From Acidobacteriaceae bacterium (GTDB taxonomy: Bacteria > Acidobacteriota > Terriglobia > Terriglobales > Acidobacteriaceae), in the NCBI GenBank assembly GCA_003140705.1, contig PLKU01000088.1, positions 5,679 through 15,825 of the forward strand: a stretch of 10,147 nt of DNA, read 5' to 3'. Shown piece after piece: positions 7,094-10,147 of this stretch. The stretch's first letter is position 1, and each line of letters opens with the position of its first letter. A program made the position numbers and the translations under genes. The notes beneath the pieces were generated by a model. The model was not told the DNA's origin, searched no databases, and worked only from the letters and a program-made list of their open reading frames with translations.

Positions 7094-7452
7094 GCGGACG
7101 CTCCAAAAGCTATAAAGAGGGCCTGCATCGGAGGCTGCGCAACAATGCCGAAGCCGTGAATTACCTCCAGGCGGCGCTCGAAGATTCTCAGTCTGCATTT
7201 CTCGTGGCGTTGAAAAACGTCTTGGATGCTCGCAAAGTTGCGACTGTTGCCAGAGCGAGCAAGGTGAATCGAGAGCACATTTACCAGATGCTCTCAGACG
7301 AAGGAAATCCCACTCTCAATAGCCTGCAGAAGATCCTTCAAGCATTAGGACTTCGCCTGACGATTGAATTGGGAAGGATCGGCACAAAAACTCCTATATT
7401 GCCGAAGGAACCAACTGTCCGCCAAAAGAGCCGTGCCCAGACTGCTGCTTAA
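7090..7452 (+). CDS. HTH antitoxin, HI1420 (HigA-like) addiction-module antidote
   Basis: The product is 120 residues. Residues about 24-90 match the HI1420-type antidote family: YLQAALEDSQSAFLVALKNV, then ARKVATVARASKVNREHIYQ, then SDEGNPTLNSLQKILQALGL. The middle block is a Cro/C1-type helix-turn-helix (recognition helix near REHIYQMLS). The N-terminus is basic and the C-terminal 25 residues are polar and probably disordered. The antitoxin should bind and neutralise the toxin encoded just upstream and repress the shared promoter, probably through the dyad at 6693-6719. A GAGAGGG ribosome site inside the toxin gene end sits about 7 nt before the ATG. Family antidotes are about 100 residues, so the C-terminal tail is slightly long. 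Confidence 0.92.
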   Translation: MSGRSKSYKEGLHRRLRNNAEAVNYLQAALEDSQSAFLVALKNVLDARKVATVARASKVNREHIYQMLSDEGNPTLNSLQKILQALGLRLTIELGRIGTKTPILPKEPTVRQKSRAQTAA

Positions 7453-7502
7453 TAGCTGGATGCGGTCCTCCCCGGGCCCGCGCCTAGTCCCGCACATTGG
7501 AC

Positions 7503-7587
7503 GGTCAAATGTTGAAAACTGGACTTTTCACATTCTGAGGTCAATTCCAGGCGGCAACGGAAGACTGCAAGCATGGCGATATTGCTC
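7503..7587 (+). repeat. Dispersed intergenic repeat, copy 5
   Basis: GGTCAAATGTTGAAAACTGG is followed by ACTTTTCACATTCTGAGGTC and AATTCCAGGCGGCAACGG. ACATTGG lies just left (7494-7500), as beside copy 3. The right half aligns best with copy 2. The GAGGCC/GGCCTC stem of copy 4 is not kept here; TTCC and GGAA could pair instead. It lies 50 nt downstream of the antitoxin stop. Confidence 0.8.
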
Positions 7588-7635
7588 AGGCAGTAACTGC
7601 CCAGATGGCAACAAACCACCCACGACAACTGAATT

Positions 7636-7830
7636 ATGGTGATAGCTGTGCTGATCCTTCTCTTGATAAATTCTCTTCCGCTCTTGGTTGTGATCGCTGT
7701 CTGGCTCCGATTCCGCCGTGATCTCGGTCAGCTCAGCCAGTGGCGGCGTAGCCTCTTTCAGGCAGGGGCCGCCGCAAACGCCAGCGGCTCAGCCCAAACG
7801 ACTCTATCGAAACTGCCCCGGACGGAATAA
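7636..7830 (+). pseudogene. Possible remnant of a small or multi-TM membrane protein
   Basis: A 64-codon frame begins with a strong hydrophobic segment (VIAVLILLLINSLPLLVVIA) and then a basic stretch (WLRFRRDLGQLSQWRRSLFQ), a plausible first TM and cytoplasmic loop. After about residue 42 the sequence becomes low in hydrophobic content (AAANASGSAQTTLSKL), where a second TM would be expected in a multi-TM protein. The last codons lie inside the palindrome at 7802-7874. No ribosome site precedes the ATG. I read this as either an intact single-TM small protein or, slightly more likely, the N-terminal end of a decayed or truncated gene. The family is not recognised. Confidence 0.35.
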
Positions 7831-7874
7831 CCGGGCTCAATCCTGCTTTGTCTGCCGGGGCAGTCCCGATAGAG
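7802..7874. repeat. 73-nt near-perfect palindrome (long hairpin)
   Basis: CTCTATCG-AAA-CTGCCCCGG (7802-7821) is mirrored by CCGGGGCAG-TCC-CGATAGAG (7855-7874). This gives 17 paired bases in 20-nt arms, interrupted only by a 3x3 internal loop, around a 33-nt centre. There is no T-tract on either side, so it is not a classic intrinsic terminator. Candidates are a REP/MITE-like palindromic element, a bidirectional structural terminator or a small structured RNA. No clear target-site duplication is visible. Confidence 0.7.
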
Positions 7875-7954
7875 ACCTAACGTTTACCGGGACCGATCCT
7901 GTGTCAGGAGCCGACGCCTACCGCTCCTCCCGAAGAGTAGGATTATCTGAATTC

Positions 7955-7984
7955 AAAAAACAGGGCCGTGCTTCTCGCGGTCTG
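7955..7984 (-). terminator. Probable Rho-independent terminator of the HEAT/cytochrome gene
   Basis: On the minus strand, directly after the stop at 7986, an imperfect stem pairs CAG..CCG with CGG..CTG (plus-strand 7961-7984). Six T residues follow (plus-strand A run at 7955-7960). The stem has an internal loop and is only moderately strong, but the T-tract and position fit termination of the leftward gene. Confidence 0.55.
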
Positions 7985-7985
7985 T

Positions 7986-10147
7986 TCATTTTGACACAAT
8001 CGCAGTCTGCACACGGCCTCCTCGAATCCAATCCAGAATCGTCCGGTATTCATCGCTCGATTGGTTTCCATGCCAACGCTGGCCGCCGTTATGTGTGGCA
8101 AGATAGTCGCCAACGTCGCCCGCACTGTCGGTTGGGCGGGTGGGTTTGATGACCAACAGGCTCTTGTCCGGTTCGGTAATGTCCACGACGCGCATCGCGG
8201 ACTTATAGTTGTCTTCGCTGTCCTGGTCAGAGAAGATCCCCTCGGCATTGGGCGGCTGCAGCTTGAAGATCACATGGCTGGCGTGGCAATTGACGCATGC
8301 CTTACCGTCCGGGCCGGCCCGGGCAAGGATGGGCTCGATCCGGGTGACAAAGGTGCGGAAGTCGAGCACCGAGCCGGGCTGCACGTCGTTCAGCGCATCG
8401 CCCAGGTTCTTTCCTTTGAGAACACTGGCGGCGATGAGCTTGAGTCGCGGATTGGTTGAGGTCTGAAGCCGATTCATTGCCGCCAGAAAATCAGCCCGCT
8501 TCTCCACGCCTTTCACTTTGCGCAGCGTGTCCAGCGCCGCGGCGCTCACGTTGGCGTCTGCATTCAACAGGCTTGCCATCACCGTATCGACGACGATGGG
8601 ATAATCCAGGGGCTCGCGAATCTTCATTACGGCTGCTTGCCGGTTGAGGTAGTCCTGATCCTGCGAGACTGCGCCCCCGGAGATTCCGAGGCGCTTCTTT
8701 AGAAATTGCGGATTGCTCGTTTCCTCCATCAGGATTCTCAGCCCGGCACCATTCAGTTTTGCAAATGCGGACTTCACGGCGGGTGCGGTTTGCGGATCGT
8801 TCAGAAAGTGTTCCAGCGAAATCCGCACGGCGGCGCGCTGTGTGTCGGGCATGGGGGAATCGAGGCCATCCAATACCTGTTTCTGGAGCGCCGGCTCGCG
8901 CATCAGATTGCTGAATGAAGAAGCGGCATCCAGAACTTGGCCAAAGGTCGCCGGCTGCGGTTCTTCCTCAAGCATAGACCGCAACGCTTGCTGAACGTCC
9001 GCCTGCTGTTCCCATACGGAACCGTTGGGCAGCGCCGCTAACAGCGGAAGAGCGACGGCCTGGCTGTCCGGGTTTCCGTGCTTGAGAATCTCGACAATTT
9101 TGCTGACTAGATTTGGATCGGGCGCGACGCGCGATTCAAGATTCAGGACTCCCCGCTGGCCGTCCTCGTAGACGTAGCGGACTGTCTGGCGCACCTCGGC
9201 GCTCGAGTCCTCCGACAAGTTCAGGGCCGCGAGGGTGAAGCGTGCGTCGCCGGATTCACTCAGAGTGCTGCCCGCCTTGAGCACGTTGATTTTCATCGAC
9301 TCATCGGCGTTTTTGAGGCAATCCAGAAGTGCGTCCTCCAGTTCCGGCCCGGAACTTTTGAAGAAATGGATCAGATCGCTGTCGTTGCCGATGCGCGTCT
9401 GGAAGAAGCTGTTGTGCACGTCGTACTTGAAATCGACTGCCTCGCGATAGGGCGGATATTCGTAGTCCGGGCGATGAAGATCGGGCACACCGGTGACGTA
9501 CCTGGTAAGAACCGCGGGCAAGCCGATCGATACTGTGTCCGGTTTGAGCGCCGGCAATGCATAGTGGCGAATATGAAAGTCCCAGAGGGCGGTGAGGATT
9601 CCCTCGCGGCCCAGCGGCGTTGCATTGCGCAGCACCTTGGCCAGCACCTGTGCCTGGTCGCGCACCACCGCCTCATAGCCTGTGTTGATGCGGTCTTTAT
9701 CTTCGTCCTTGGAACTTGCCTTCACCCAGGCAGAGAGATATCCGGTGTTTTCATCGAGCAGGTCGTAGATGCTTTCCTTCAATCCTCGCCGCACCATTTC
9801 ATCGGTCTCGGTATTGAGCCGCGTGGCGAGCGCTTCCAGGGTTCCACGGCGCACAGCAGGTTGATCCACCTGCCAGTAGTACCAGCGCCACACTCCCGCG
9901 GCGGCTTCAAACCGGACGTAGGGCACCGGATCGTTCAGTGTACGCTCGAGGGCGGCCAGCAGATCCGCATCGCCGGTCAGTTCCCGGAAATGCTGGTTGA
10001 AGACGCGGGCAGCTCCCCAGCGGGTGCGCGCGTTGGGCGATGCCAGCGCAGCGGTGAGCATTGCGCGCCCTTGCGGTGCAATGCTCTGGCGTCGCGACAA
10101 CACCATGCGCAGCGCGTAGGCTGACGCGGTCTGCACCATCTTGGCTG
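7986..10147 (-). CDS. HEAT-repeat protein with C-terminal cytochrome c-type haem site, 5'-partial
   Basis: The leftward frame is open to the right window edge. The first ATG inside it (10139) is preceded by in-frame codons without an evident ribosome site, so the true start probably lies outside; at least 717 residues are visible. Most of the protein is helical repeat: pairs such as LTGDADLLAALERTLNDPVP then YVRFEAAAGVW, and LNLSEDSSAEVRQTVRYVYE, DSQAVALPLLAALPNGS and NADANVSAAALDTLRKV, resemble HEAT/ARM units. Near residue 585 it changes to a cytochrome-like C-terminal domain (FRTFVTRIEPILARAGPDGK). A single haem-binding CVNCH lies at residues 615-619 (bases 8283-8297), then HVIFKLQPP and GGQRWHG, ending in TILDWIRGG. 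This plan fits planctomycete/acidobacterial-type cytochrome c proteins in the periplasm, where the HEAT part is a scaffold. The electron partner is unknown. A terminator follows the stop. Confidence 0.88.
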   Translation of the reverse strand, partial: AKMVQTASAYALRMVLSRRQSIAPQGRAMLTAALASPNARTRWGAARVFNQHFRELTGDADLLAALERTLNDPVPYVRFEAAAGVWRWYYWQVDQPAVRRGTLEALATRLNTETDEMVRRGLKESIYDLLDENTGYLSAWVKASSKDEDKDRINTGYEAVVRDQAQVLAKVLRNATPLGREGILTALWDFHIRHYALPALKPDTVSIGLPAVLTRYVTGVPDLHRPDYEYPPYREAVDFKYDVHNSFFQTRIGNDSDLIHFFKSSGPELEDALLDCLKNADESMKINVLKAGSTLSESGDARFTLAALNLSEDSSAEVRQTVRYVYEDGQRGVLNLESRVAPDPNLVSKIVEILKHGNPDSQAVALPLLAALPNGSVWEQQADVQQALRSMLEEEPQPATFGQVLDAASSFSNLMREPALQKQVLDGLDSPMPDTQRAAVRISLEHFLNDPQTAPAVKSAFAKLNGAGLRILMEETSNPQFLKKRLGISGGAVSQDQDYLNRQAAVMKIREPLDYPIVVDTVMASLLNADANVSAAALDTLRKVKGVEKRADFLAAMNRLQTSTNPRLKLIAASVLKGKNLGDALNDVQPGSVLDFRTFVTRIEPILARAGPDGKACVNCHASHVIFKLQPPNAEGIFSDQDSEDNYKSAMRVVDITEPDKSLLVIKPTRPTDSAGDVGDYLATHNGGQRWHGNQSSDEYRTILDWIRGGRVQTAIVSK

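Larger units (their letters stand above)
7453..7985. other. Intergenic region between antitoxin and HEAT/cytochrome gene
   Basis: Contents in order: repeat copy 5 (7503-7587), a small perfect palindrome GGCAGT-A-ACTGCC (7589-7601), a doubtful small membrane-protein frame (7636-7830), the 73-nt palindrome (7802-7874) and a minus-strand terminator (7955-7984). A short hairpin, CCTGTGTCAGG, lies near 7898-7908. No other coding frame is convincing. Confidence 0.6.

Noticed and set aside
1237..7587. CRISPR array interpretation of the five repeats
   Set aside because: Spacings are hundreds to thousands of bases with genes in between, and the copies are imperfect.
9366..10124. Long plus-strand open frame opposite the HEAT/cytochrome gene
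   Set aside because: It is an antisense shadow produced by the codon bias of the real minus-strand gene and matches no family I know.

Overview
The window most likely comes from an acidobacterium (Acidobacteriota, probably a soil Terriglobia-type lineage). This is inferred from the gene families rather than from a marker gene. It holds a PadR regulator directly upstream of an ADOP-type duplicated FtsX/MacB permease. It also holds a secreted von Willebrand A protein of the kind common in Acidobacteria, and a large HEAT-repeat protein with a C-terminal haem site. GC content is moderately high and codon use looks even across the larger genes.

Layout, left to right. (1) Positions 1-1098, minus strand: the first 366 residues of an exported multi-TM sensor-type membrane protein whose output domain lies outside the window. 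(2) 1099-1445: divergent regulatory region with a copy of a dispersed repeat and two interlocked inverted repeats over the padR start. (3) 1446-4480, plus strand: a two-gene operon of a PadR repressor and an 886-residue ADOP permease, 2 nt apart. (4) 4481-4883: intergenic, with a second repeat copy. (5) 4884-5849, minus: exported VWA-domain protein. (6) 5962-6264, minus: 100-residue unknown protein whose last codons lie inside a third repeat copy. (7) 6541-6621: fourth repeat copy. (8) 6758-7452, plus: toxin-antitoxin pair of the HI1419/HI1420 type, toxin first, with a 4-nt overlap and an operator-like inverted repeat over the promoter. (9) 7453-7985: a fifth repeat copy, a possible small membrane-protein remnant, a 73-nt near-perfect palindrome and a terminator. 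(10) 7986-10147, minus: HEAT-repeat/cytochrome c-like protein, its N-terminus cut by the window edge.

The least expected signal is a family of five same-orientation intergenic repeats of about 80-95 bp, at 1237, 4656, 5919, 6541 and 7503. They share a core GGTCAAATGTTGA(A/T)AACTGG and a more divergent right half. They separate the window into small gene modules, including the toxin-antitoxin pair, and one copy supplies the C-terminal codons of a small gene. Whether they are a mobile repeat, recombination sites or a structured RNA cannot be decided from this window. The genes are not an obvious single pathway; the region reads as an accessory stretch with transport, secreted/surface and addiction functions.
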